Below are positions 22,812 to 28,377 of a DNA stretch of 31,075 nucleotides, one piece after another. Position numbers and translations under genes: made by a program. The notes under the pieces were generated by a model, which was given only the letters and a program-made list of their open reading frames with translations, searched no databases and was not told the origin of the DNA. The stretch covers positions 1-31,075 of IMG/VR virus record IMGVR_UViG_3300013099_000056. One strand, written 5' to 3'. How positions within the stretch are numbered: the stretch's first letter is position 1; each line of letters opens with the position of its first letter. This stretch comes from a virus.

Positions 22812-23399
22812 TTACTTTTTCTTTTCTTGTATTTTATCAACAAGCCCATATTCGATAGCTTCTTTAGCATCCATCCAATAATCACGTTCCATATCAGTTT
22901 TAACTTTTTCAATAGGTTGCCCTGTCACCTCAACATAGTGATTAGCCATCTTTTCTCTTAGCTTCAGAGCGTGTTTCAAATTAATTTCCATATCTGTGGC
23001 TTTACCTTGAACACCACCAGACAACTCATGAATCATAACTTCACAGTTAGGTAATATAAACCTCTTACCTTTTGTGCCTGCTGCTAAAATAAAAGAAGCA
23101 GCACTGGCCACATTACCAAAACCCAGTGTAACTACATCGTTTTTTATATAGTTTATGCAATCATAAATGGCATACATTGAGGTAATAGCTCCGCCTGGAG
23201 AATTGATGTACATATAAATATCTTCATCCTCATCTAGCATTTCCATAAATAAAAGTTGTGCTACAACAATATTAGCCATTTGATCATCAAAGCGTCCAGC
23301 TATAAAAATAATCCTATCTTTTAGCAATCTGCTAAATAAATCATAGGATCTTTCTTTGCCTTTCTCATCATGCTCAATCACGTACGGTATTCCTGCCAT
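22812..23399 (-). CDS. clpP: ATP-dependent Clp protease proteolytic subunit
   Basis: 195 residues, normal ClpP length. The catalytic triad is visible: Ser99 in G-N-V-A-S-A-A-S-F-I-L-A-A-G, His124 in M-I-H-E-L-S and Asp173 in E-R-D-Y-W-M-D. The M-Y-I-N-S-P-G-G-A-I-T-S loop (63-74) is the ClpP oxyanion/handle-region signature. It would assemble into a barrel with a host ClpX/A/C unfoldase, since no AAA+ partner is in the window. A phage ClpP may process virion proteins or divert host proteolysis. It follows the Tat/FnIII gene and precedes the coiled-coil gene. AGGAG before the ATG. Confidence 0.9.
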   Translation of the reverse strand: MAGIPYVIEHDEKGKERSYDLFSRLLKDRIIFIAGRFDDQMANIVVAQLLFMEMLDEDEDIYMYINSPGGAITSMYAIYDCINYIKNDVVTLGFGNVASAASFILAAGTKGKRFILPNCEVMIHELSGGVQGKATDMEINLKHALKLREKMANHYVEVTGQPIEKVKTDMERDYWMDAKEAIEYGLVDKIQEKKK

Positions 23400-23441
23400 A
23401 TTTAAATCTCCTATTCCTAAGTTAAGTCTTATTAGTGCTTC

Positions 23442-23984
23442 CTATCCATAAACCAAATTCAAATGAAACTTAGTAAAAGTACTACCTCCTGGAGGAGGTG
23501 GTACATTAAGTGCTACTTTTCGTATATTATAAACATCCCCAGGATTTCCAGAAATCGGAGCATTTACTTCCTCAGAATATTCACTTTCACCATAACTATT
23601 GTAAGCTGTAACAGCAAAATAGTAAGTATCGGCTTCGTTTATAATCAGCATCCCAGTATCAACATCCAAAACATCTAAAGGCGATGTCACTACAGTAGGC
23701 TGATCTACTGTAACTATCTGCATATATGTTACGCCAGGATCAGGATTTACATCGAGCCTTGCCGTAGTACCTATAGCAATAGTAGCCTCACTTTCGTAGT
23801 GTGGTCCTGGAACCAAATCCCCTGAACAACAAACTAAGAATCTACTATCAGTACCCCAATATATTTTATAACCGTCAGCCTCAGCCACTTTGTTCCACTG
23901 TAAGGTAACGTCTGCTGCAAGAACAGCTGTTGGAATTCCTAGTGCTAAAACACCGGCGGTCGTTATAAATTTTCGTCTATTCAT
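23442..23984 (-). CDS. Tat-signal protein with fibronectin type III domain
   Basis: 180 residues from the ATG at 23984, with GGAAG six bases upstream. The first 24 residues (M-N-R-R-K-F-I-T-T-A-G-V-L-A-L-G and then V-L-A-A-D) form a twin-arginine signal: R-R-K-F-I, a moderately hydrophobic core and an A-x-A-like cleavage site. The remainder holds an FnIII-like beta-sandwich (V-T-L-Q-W-N-K-V, G-Y-K-I-Y-W-G-T, T-Y-Y-F-A-V-T-A-Y-N-S-Y-G-E-S-E-Y-S). C-terminal P-P-P-P-G-G is a linker. It overlaps the upstream gene by 8 bases. An exported, carbohydrate- or protein-binding surface factor is likely. The Tat assignment is from the motif only. Confidence 0.75.
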   Translation of the reverse strand: MNRRKFITTAGVLALGIPTAVLAADVTLQWNKVAEADGYKIYWGTDSRFLVCCSGDLVPGPHYESEATIAIGTTARLDVNPDPGVTYMQIVTVDQPTVVTSPLDVLDVDTGMLIINEADTYYFAVTAYNSYGESEYSEEVNAPISGNPGDVYNIRKVALNVPPPPGGSTFTKFHLNLVYG

Positions 23985-24228
23985 TATCATCTTCCAGATA
24001 TTTTGAGTGTTGGTGTGATATAAGTTCATTTAGAACATCAATATCCTCAATATCAAGATTGGCTGCACCATCACCGTAGCAGTCAACAATACCATCACAA
24101 AGAGTATCCCAAGCGACCATCAAAAAGCTACCGTCCCAAAGCAAACTGTAAAAACTAATCAACGCAGTCTGACTTCTCAACTCCAAAGTTTGGCTAGCCA
24201 TGTATTTTCCGATAGTCGTTATTCCCAT
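23977..24228 (-). CDS. Small hypothetical protein
   Basis: 83 residues if started at the ATG at 24228. That codon lacks a close ribosome site, so the internal ATG at 24201 (GGAA nearby) may be the real start, giving 74 residues. Trp and Cys residues occur in the middle (F-L-M-V-A-W-D-T-L-C-D-G-I-V-D-C-Y-G-D-G). The C terminus is acidic (L-D-I-E-D-I-D-V-L-N-E-L-I). It could be a dockerin-like calcium-binding fragment because of D-x-D-x-D-like spacings, but this is weak. It ends inside the start of the FnIII gene. Confidence 0.55.
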   Translation of the reverse strand: MGITTIGKYMASQTLELRSQTALISFYSLLWDGSFLMVAWDTLCDGIVDCYGDGAANLDIEDIDVLNELISHQHSKYLEDDNE

Positions 24229-24248
24229 GTTCAGTTTTATTATTCCCT

Positions 24249-24260
24249 TTGCTTAAGCAA
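24249..24260. repeat. 12-bp perfect palindrome
   Basis: TTGCTTAAGCAA is its own reverse complement. It lies at the 5' end of the inverted-repeat cluster, just upstream of the 23977-24228 gene on the minus strand. Confidence 0.7.
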
Positions 24261-24266
24261 GTTTTT

Positions 24267-24289
24267 AAAAAAAGATTCTAAGAGTCTTT
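24267..24289 (-). terminator. Intrinsic terminator after the winged-helix gene
   Basis: Minus strand: AAAGACTC, TTA loop, GAATCTTT (one C-A mismatch) followed by a run of T. It would end the 24394-24903 transcript and separates it from the next operon. Confidence 0.65.
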
Positions 24290-24298
24290 AGTATTCTT

Positions 24299-24322
24299 AA
24301 CGGTGTACTTTAGTATACCGTT
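24299..24322. repeat. Imperfect 24-bp inverted repeat
   Basis: AACGGTGTAC, four-base spacer TTTA, GTATACCGTT, with one mismatch in ten. A possible operator or hairpin within the repeat cluster. Confidence 0.7.
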
Positions 24323-24338
24323 ACTTTAGTTATTATAT

Positions 24339-24381
24339 GGGTTCCCAGGTAGGAACCCTAGTAGGTTCCTGTACAGGAACC
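24339..24381. promoter_or_regulatory. Two tandem GGTTCC-N6-GGAACC dyads
   Basis: 24364-24381 is GGTTCCTGTACAGGAACC, a perfect 18-bp palindrome. 24340-24357 is GGTTCC, CAGGTA, GGAACC. Both have the same half-sites and the same six-base spacer, with centres 24 bp apart. Such a tandem dyad array is typical of operators or replication iterons. It lies directly behind a winged-helix gene, which is the natural candidate to bind it. I saw no further GGTTCC-N6-GGAACC in the window by eye. Confidence 0.7.
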
Positions 24382-24393
24382 CTATTTCTTACT

Positions 24394-24903
24394 TTAAGAC
24401 ATAAAACGAGCAACTTTCTCCTTTGCTATTATAACCCTATTTGATCTCATATTTCTTCTTATTGTAGCTGTCATTAATAAAGTTTCTTTCTTTTTTCCGT
24501 CCGTTATTTCCCACGAACCTAGCACATAATAGATTTTATTATTGAGTTTTACCTTCTTTATATATCCTAGTTCTTCAAGAGTTTTTGTTAGTTTTGATAT
24601 ATAAGGTCTTTTAAACCCAAGTTTTTTAGCTATTATATCCTGTGACCATCTTGCTGCTAAATATCTTTTGTTGTAAAAAGTATCTAATATGAACTTACGT
24701 TGACCTCTTATAATTTCTTTTCCGTTTTTAGGTCTCTGTATGTAAGTCAATAGATACTCGTAAACATTACATAAACTTCCGTTTTTCATACGTATAAATC
24801 TTCTTCGTTCATCACTTCTATATATGTCGTTAGGTATTGCTGTTTGAGATTCATTAACATCATCTGCTAGTATTTCTAATGTATCTAAAGCATCTAGCTT
24901 CAT
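24394..24903 (-). CDS. Winged-helix DNA-binding protein, replication/regulator-like
   Basis: 169 residues from the ATG at 24903, which has AGGAG five bases upstream; an upstream in-frame start at 24939 lies at the predicted transcription start. Residues about 62-125 look like a winged helix: Y-L-A-A-R-W-S-Q-D-I-I-A-K-K-L-G-F, K-R-P-Y-I-S-K-L-T-K-T-L-E-E-L-G-Y-I as the recognition helix, then K-V-K-L-N-N-K-I-Y-Y wing. The rest is basic. It resembles both MarR-type regulators and small phage replication proteins. The gene has its own promoter, and a palindrome cluster follows it, which is why I suspect autoregulation or origin binding. Confidence 0.7.
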   Translation of the reverse strand: MKLDALDTLEILADDVNESQTAIPNDIYRSDERRRFIRMKNGSLCNVYEYLLTYIQRPKNGKEIIRGQRKFILDTFYNKRYLAARWSQDIIAKKLGFKRPYISKLTKTLEELGYIKKVKLNNKIYYVLGSWEITDGKKKETLLMTATIRRNMRSNRVIIAKEKVARFMS

Positions 24904-24944
24904 AAATTCTCCTATGTAAATATTATTTCTTAACCACATGCCTA

Positions 24945-24972
24945 AATATAATCATTAATTTGTATTTGTCAA
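24945..24972 (-). promoter_or_regulatory. Sigma70/SigA-type promoter for the winged-helix gene
   Basis: Minus strand: TTGACA at 24972-24967, 16-nt spacer, TATATT at 24950-24945. The predicted start is near 24938, 35 bases before the ATG. The -35 overlaps the stop codon of the upstream gene. Same motif as at 17381 and 26750. Confidence 0.78.
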
Positions 24973-25265
24973 GAGCTAAATATCCTATCATTCTCAATAA
25001 TCGAATTTAAAACGTTCTTGCTACTATCTTTGTGGAAATTACACGCGTATACTTTACAGTCCAGCATTTCTTTTAAAAGTAAACACATGTGTTCTTCTAT
25101 CAGTGTGTCCATGCCCTGATCTACTAAGTCTTCTATTTCCTCTAACTCTTCATCACTGAAATCGTAATAATCAAAATTAAATGGTGCGATAATCCTGGAC
25201 ATTCTATAAACACATGATCTACAAATGGAATTTCCAAGTATAGTAGTATCTACATCTGATGCCAT
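24969..25265 (-). CDS. Small Cys-containing protein
   Basis: 98 residues. S-I-C-R-S-C-V-Y-R-M (about 13-22), then C61, C70 and C75 with H78 later could form a metal site. The middle is acidic (D-F-S-D-E-E-L-E-E-I-E-D-L-V). GGGGG lies before the ATG. The stop codon is inside the promoter of the next gene, so it is at the end of an upstream transcript. Family unknown. Confidence 0.6.
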   Translation of the reverse strand: MASDVDTTILGNSICRSCVYRMSRIIAPFNFDYYDFSDEELEEIEDLVDQGMDTLIEEHMCLLLKEMLDCKVYACNFHKDSSKNVLNSIIENDRIFSS

Positions 25266-25282
25266 GATATTACCCCCTATTT

Positions 25283-25489
25283 TTATCTTTGGTAATACGC
25301 TCTCTGTATGGCTTCTTCAGTCTTACCTCCTTTAATTTTTCCGGCAGCTTTCAGTCTTTTAATTTCAGCATTAATGCTATCAGCATTTCTTCCAGATAAT
25401 AGCTCCTCTAGTTCTTTAATGGTTTTAACATGGTAGTTGTTAATCAGTACAGCTTTTTCTGAATATAACCACCTCTTTCTTCTAGCCAT
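25283..25489 (-). CDS. SANT/Myb-like small DNA-binding protein
   Basis: 68 residues. M-A-R-R-K-R-W-L-Y-S-E-K-A-V-L-I-N-N-Y, E-L-E-E-L-L-S-G-R-N and I-N-A-E-I-K-R-L matches the SANT/Myb helix pattern of small phage HTH proteins. The C-terminal Y-Y-Q-R is a common end in that group. Overlaps the next upstream gene by eight bases. A DNA-binding or early regulator role is inferred. Confidence 0.6.
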   Translation of the reverse strand: MARRKRWLYSEKAVLINNYHVKTIKELEELLSGRNADSINAEIKRLKAAGKIKGGKTEEAIQRAYYQR

Positions 25490-25724
25490 TATCTTTATAA
25501 TCCTCCACCTTTTTAACCTTAACTGCTTTTACTAATTCTTTCATAATTTTAAATGTTTCCTTGTCTATGTCGTTCTTTGCAGACTCCATAGCCTTTTCAA
25601 TGCTTTTTTCTAACTCAGGTTTTCGTTCTTTCTCCCACCAATGACTCTTTAGTCTACCTAAAGAATCGGTGAAGCTTCTACCAGAGTTAAATACTTCGAA
25701 ACGCTCGTCAATTTCTTTTGCCAT
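25482..25724 (-). CDS. Small hypothetical charged protein
   Basis: 80 residues, helical and Lys/Glu-rich (K-E-R-K-P-E-L-E-K-S-I-E-K-A, then M-K-E-L-V-K-A-V-K-V-K-K-V). The ATG at 25724 has GGGAGG seven bases upstream. No domain recognised. It overlaps the SANT-like gene downstream by eight bases. A structured leader (25747-25838) lies upstream. Confidence 0.55.
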   Translation of the reverse strand: MAKEIDERFEVFNSGRSFTDSLGRLKSHWWEKERKPELEKSIEKAMESAKNDIDKETFKIMKELVKAVKVKKVEDYKDNG

Positions 25725-25746
25725 AACGAAACCTCCCTTCTGATAA

Positions 25747-25838
25747 AAAGATTGGCACTTCTATTTTTACACAGGTTAGTTAAATAACCACGATGGTTTA
25801 GATTTTTGATTTTCGCTATAGGTAGATTATCAATCTTT
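25747..25838 (-). promoter_or_regulatory. Possible structured leader with mutually exclusive hairpins
   Basis: AAAGATTG and CAATCTTT (8-bp perfect) close a 92-nt segment. Inside are two hairpins, AACCA/TGGTT and GGTTA/TAACC, that share bases and cannot both form. The element lies directly before the ribosome site of the 25482-25724 gene. A switching leader is one reading; random AT-rich pairing is another. No promoter seen. Confidence 0.3.
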
Positions 25839-25894
25839 ACGACCACGATACCGTTGATTTTTTCGACACTACCGCCAGACTTGAATATCGCCTG

Positions 25895-26074
25895 TTAGGA
25901 TAGTGTCTCTCTTAGTTTACGGTACCGCTTATCCATCTGAGCCCACAGTTTTTGCCCTAATTCAGCACCCAATACGTTTTGGTATATCACCCCATACATC
26001 CCATTGTTCTTTGTCCATGACATGAGGCTCAGGGCTTCTAAGACGGTCTTACCCACTAAGGTTTCTTTTTCCAT
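25895..26074 (-). CDS. Small protein of unknown function
   Basis: 59 residues: M-E-K-E-T-L-V-G-K-T-V-L-E-A-L-S-L-M-S-W then a helical tail L-G-Q-K-L-W-A-Q-M-D-K-R-Y-R-K-L. The ATG at 26074 overlaps the end of the 26056-26268 gene by 19 bases, with AAGGA immediately upstream (short spacing). Base composition is richer in G+C than neighbours. It reads like a genuine small globular protein. No family recognised. Confidence 0.55.
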   Translation of the reverse strand: MEKETLVGKTVLEALSLMSWTKNNGMYGVIYQNVLGAELGQKLWAQMDKRYRKLRETLS

Positions 26075-26268
26075 TTCCTTATCAATCCTATAGTTGTTAG
26101 TACACCTACTGCTATTGTAGTTATACTTGCTATTAGTATTATGTTACTACTTTCATTTACTACTGTTACCTTTATTATCTCTGGTATTGTAGGTGGACCT
26201 CCTGCTAGAACAATAAAAGGCAAAAAGCAAACTGACGCAATAATAATCTTTAATGGTGTGAGATTCAT
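26056..26268 (-). CDS. Small double-membrane-segment protein, holin-like
   Basis: 70 residues. Two hydrophobic segments: about 7-22 (I-I-I-A-S-V-C-F-L-P-F-I-V-L-A-G) and about 43-63 (N-I-I-L-I-A-S-I-T-T-I-A-V-G-V-L-T-T-I-G-L-I). The tail R-K-W-K-K-K-P is basic. The first segment could be a signal peptide with cleavage near A-G-G, leaving a coat-protein-like single-span peptide, or both could be transmembrane as in a holin. GGAG before the ATG. A lysis role is a guess; no lysin gene is adjacent. Confidence 0.6.
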   Translation of the reverse strand: MNLTPLKIIIASVCFLPFIVLAGGPPTIPEIIKVTVVNESSNIILIASITTIAVGVLTTIGLIRKWKKKP

Positions 26269-26280
26269 TTTTTATTCTCC

Positions 26281-26544
26281 TTATACTACTTCGGTTTTAT
26301 CACACTGATCTAATAAATTCTTATCTATCATTTCTACCCATTTGAGTAAACAGCCTTTACACACAGTACCTTCTGTTGAATAGCCATCAGCACCCTCAAA
26401 GTACACGTAAGAATCTTTATCTATTATGTATTTTTTAAATATATTTACATAGGACCCTGTCCTAGAACCGCATACATTACATACTAACTCGCCTAAACCC
26501 CCGTCTGATTTACGGGGATTTGATATTACTTCTGCTTTAATCAT
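26281..26544 (-). CDS. Small zinc-binding-like protein
   Basis: 87 residues from the ATG at 26544 (GGAGG five bases upstream), not the ATG at 26556, which has no site. C-N-V-C-G (about 22-26) and C-K-G-C (about 62-65) are two CxxC pairs, separated by about 35 residues with aromatic and acidic stretches. The gene follows the 44-codon ORF and the promoter at 26726. Function unknown. Confidence 0.6.
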   Translation of the reverse strand: MIKAEVISNPRKSDGGLGELVCNVCGSRTGSYVNIFKKYIIDKDSYVYFEGADGYSTEGTVCKGCLLKWVEMIDKNLLDQCDKTEVV

Positions 26545-26571
26545 TGTTTCCTCCATAACTCAGTCATGATA

Positions 26572-26706
26572 CTACTGTCTATCTAAAATATAATTATAAA
26601 GTTTGTAGTCTTCTTTTATATGACTGAAACTTTTTATTCTATAACCTTTAGTATTAACTTTAAAATCTCTACATTTACTTTGTAGGTTTACACACCCACT
26701 ATTCAT
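26572..26706 (-). CDS. 44-residue ORF behind a promoter
   Basis: M-N-S-G-C-V-N-L-Q-S-K-C-R-D-F-K-V-N-T-K then a basic/aromatic tail (H-I-K-E-D-Y-K-L-Y-N-Y-I-L-D-R-Q). It begins 13 bases after the predicted start of the 26726-26753 promoter. It has no good ribosome site (a weak GAGA), so translation is uncertain. It would be the first gene of an early transcript. Confidence 0.45.
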   Translation of the reverse strand: MNSGCVNLQSKCRDFKVNTKGYRIKSFSHIKEDYKLYNYILDRQ

Positions 26707-26725
26707 AATTTAATATCTCATCTTA

Positions 26726-26753
26726 AACATAACTACCTATTTGGGTTTGTCAA
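26726..26753 (-). promoter_or_regulatory. Sigma70/SigA-type promoter
   Basis: Minus strand: TTGACA at 26753-26748, 16-nt spacer, TATGTT at 26731-26726. The predicted start is about 26719. It matches the two other promoters at TTGACAAA and the AAAT in the spacer. It lies seven bases after the 134-nt structured element. Confidence 0.72.
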
Positions 26754-26760
26754 GTCTTGT

Positions 26761-26894
26761 GGCTAATTGGGGCGTTCGCCGTCGAGGGTTCTCAATTCCC
26801 TGCTTTGTTTACTTTACGCTCTGAGAGGAGCAACCATGCAGCTTTGACGACCTTCTTTATAAGAAATCCCCATATCATGGATTTTTAATTAGCC
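26761..26894 (-). ncRNA. 134-nt structured intergenic element, unknown
   Basis: The ends are a perfect 8-bp inverted repeat, GGCTAATT (26761-26768) and AATTAGCC (26887-26894). Inside, on the minus strand, are AAATCC/GGATTT (26864-26869 with 26879-26884), GTCGTC/GACGGC closed by a G-U pair, GCTC/GAGC, AGGG/CCCT and GGC-GAAC-GCC hairpins. One pair uses G-U on the minus strand but a mismatch on the plus, which favours the minus strand. The interval is visibly richer in G+C than its surroundings and has no ORF. It starts one base after the zinc-ribbon stop. It is not a tRNA and shows no hammerhead core. Confidence 0.45.
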
Positions 26895-26895
26895 T

Positions 26896-27051
26896 TTATT
26901 TATTTTCTACTACTATTCCACCGCACATATCACAAGTATCTGCCTCTTCCTCTAAAAGTAAAGGTACCCCACATAGCTTACAGTATCTATCTACTACTCT
27001 GCTTTGCTCTGGAGGTATCCATTTCTTAGGCTTTGGTGGTTTCCTCATCAT
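26896..27051 (-). CDS. Short zinc-ribbon protein
   Basis: 51 residues (M-M-R-K-P-P-K-P-K-K-W-I-P-P-E-Q-S-R-V-V then C-K-L-C-G-V-P-L-L-L and C-D-M-C-G-G). The four cysteines form a classic zinc ribbon at about 24-44. The N terminus is basic and Pro-rich. The ATG pair at 27051/27048 follows GGGGAG at 4 and 7 bases. It overlaps the end of the 27026-27367 gene in another frame and ends next to the structured element. Probable nucleic-acid- or protein-binding function. Confidence 0.7.
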   Translation of the reverse strand: MMRKPPKPKKWIPPEQSRVVDRYCKLCGVPLLLEEEADTCDMCGGIVVENK

Positions 27052-27367
27052 TAGACTCCCCTTTTTCTTTTTTTATGAAATCAGCAAATGATTGTTTTTC
27101 TTCTTTGGGCGCAGTGGTTGTAAACTGAGCCGTAGGAGTAGCACCTGGTATTGCAGCATTTGCTGCAGCTTCTTTCTTAGCTCTGATACCATTCTCAAAC
27201 CTATCCATTTCCTTCATTATGATCATAGATAAATCTTCTTGTTTAATGAATCCTACATCAACTAAAAAGTTCATGATTCCAATTATATACATTTCAAGTA
27301 GTGCACCATAACCATATATCTCTTGAAACTTACCTGACCTTAAATTAAATTGCTGATTTATTTCCAT
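27026..27367 (-). CDS. Hypothetical protein with helical core and low-complexity tail
   Basis: 113 residues. Residues 1-60 have a hydrophobic helical core (L-L-E-M-Y-I-I-G-I-M-N-F-L-V-D-V-G-F). Residues about 60-95 are Ala/Pro/Thr-rich (A-A-A-N-A-A-I-P-G-A-T-P-T-A). The end is acidic and basic (K-K-E-K-G-E-S-N-D-E-E). The start ATG shares a base with the stop of the next gene upstream, a coupled junction. No family recognised. Confidence 0.55.
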   Translation of the reverse strand: MEINQQFNLRSGKFQEIYGYGALLEMYIIGIMNFLVDVGFIKQEDLSMIIMKEMDRFENGIRAKKEAAANAAIPGATPTAQFTTTAPKEEKQSFADFIKKEKGESNDEETTKA

Positions 27368-27741
27368 TATATATACCCCTCATTTAATTCATTATATGCA
27401 TCGATAGCCTTATCAGGATCGCCTACACCTATGTTAATATAAATTTTATTCTTCATACTATACACATACCACTCTATAGATTCTGTTCCTGTATTCATCC
27501 TACCTTCTGTAGCCTGTATTTCTAGTATTACAAAAGGTAATGTCTTACCTAATACTCTACCTTTAGTAGCAACAAATATATTTATATTATCCATAAAAGA
27601 TCTCATATCCTCTATGTCATCATAAATTACTAGCTCATCGTCTATACTAAGTATTTCAGATTCATAAGGCTGTCCATTTTCGCCAGGCGGACCTATACCG
27701 TGTGCAACTATATGATACCAAATTTTAGATTCGTTAGTCAT
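27367..27741 (-). CDS. Hypothetical protein
   Basis: 124 residues from the ATG at 27741, with AAGG nine bases upstream. A GTG at 27750 would place the site too close. Mixed alpha/beta pattern with W-Y-H-I-V-A-H-G-I-G-P-P-G-E-N-G near the N terminus and Y-I-N-I-G-V-G-D-P-D-K-A near the C terminus. The gene overlaps both neighbours. Unknown role. Confidence 0.55.
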   Translation of the reverse strand: MTNESKIWYHIVAHGIGPPGENGQPYESEILSIDDELVIYDDIEDMRSFMDNINIFVATKGRVLGKTLPFVILEIQATEGRMNTGTESIEWYVYSMKNKIYINIGVGDPDKAIDAYNELNEGYI

Positions 27742-28153
27742 CCTTATCACCCTTAACTCCTATAGTTTTTATCAATAAGTCTTCAATCTCACTGTATATT
27801 CTCATTTTTTTAAGTAGGTCTTCCTTATCTTTCATTTCACCATAACTAAAACAGGTAAAACCTCCAGCGCGTACAGCTGTGTAATAAGAAAAAGCCCAGG
27901 TATGGTAATATGGTTTTTTCCACCAAGAAGCATCTTCCTTGATATCTATTTTCATAAAACTATAAAATTCTTTATCTGCAAATTTACGATCGGATTCTTC
28001 TCCACCTCTCCAGTAGTAAAAGTCGTGCTGATCACATGATGCCCTGAATATGAACTGAGGCGGCTTTATGCCGCCCCAAGCCTTTGGTCCACACCCATTA
28101 CAAAGTACGTCTTTTTGTTCTGGTGTTAAATCACTAAATCTTAGTTTATCCAT
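27734..28153 (-). CDS. Phospholipase A2-like protein
   Basis: 139 residues. C-N-G-C-G-P-K-A-W-G-G (18-28) resembles a calcium-loop region, and A-S-C-D-Q-H-D-F-Y-Y-W-R-G-G (38-51) has the C-x-x-H-D helix of phospholipase A2 (His43, Asp44). The following D-R-K-F-A-D segment fits. Phages encode such folds in some genomes. It could attack membrane phospholipids during lysis or entry, or be a catalytically dead relative. The match is motif-based. The gene overlaps both neighbours by eight bases. Confidence 0.65.
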   Translation of the reverse strand: MDKLRFSDLTPEQKDVLCNGCGPKAWGGIKPPQFIFRASCDQHDFYYWRGGEESDRKFADKEFYSFMKIDIKEDASWWKKPYYHTWAFSYYTAVRAGGFTCFSYGEMKDKEDLLKKMRIYSEIEDLLIKTIGVKGDKDD

Positions 28154-28343
28154 ACGTCTTTCCTACCCCCTTACGTTTTAAGTACTTTTTAATTACGTTA
28201 CATGCATCTGCTTGTGCTGTCCCCCAACCTTCCTCAGAAAAATAATTTTCGAAAATATCATCAGTTGGATTATTTATTAGCACCTGATTGATGTGAATAT
28301 CTACAGAAGTCACCAGTATTTTAACAGCATCTACAAATTCCAT
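28146..28343 (-). CDS. Small hypothetical protein
   Basis: 65 residues, helical N terminus, then acidic D-D-I-F-E-N-Y-F-S-E-E-G-W-G-T-A-Q-A-D-A-C-N-V and a basic end K-Y-L-K-R-K-G-V-G-K. GGGGG nine bases before the ATG. It overlaps the phospholipase-like gene by eight bases. No domain recognised. Confidence 0.55.
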   Translation of the reverse strand: MEFVDAVKILVTSVDIHINQVLINNPTDDIFENYFSEEGWGTAQADACNVIKKYLKRKGVGKTYG

Positions 28344-28377
28344 AAGAGGTACCCCCTAATTATCTATTTATTTTTTT

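Noticed and set aside
25658-25846. 62-codon ORF on the minus strand starting at GTG
   Set aside because: It overlaps the real start and ribosome site of the 25482-25724 gene in a different frame, has no ribosome site of its own and lies in the possible leader.
26761-26894. tRNA or hammerhead ribozyme in the structured intergenic element
   Set aside because: No cloverleaf, no T-loop consensus and no hammerhead core were found in either strand.
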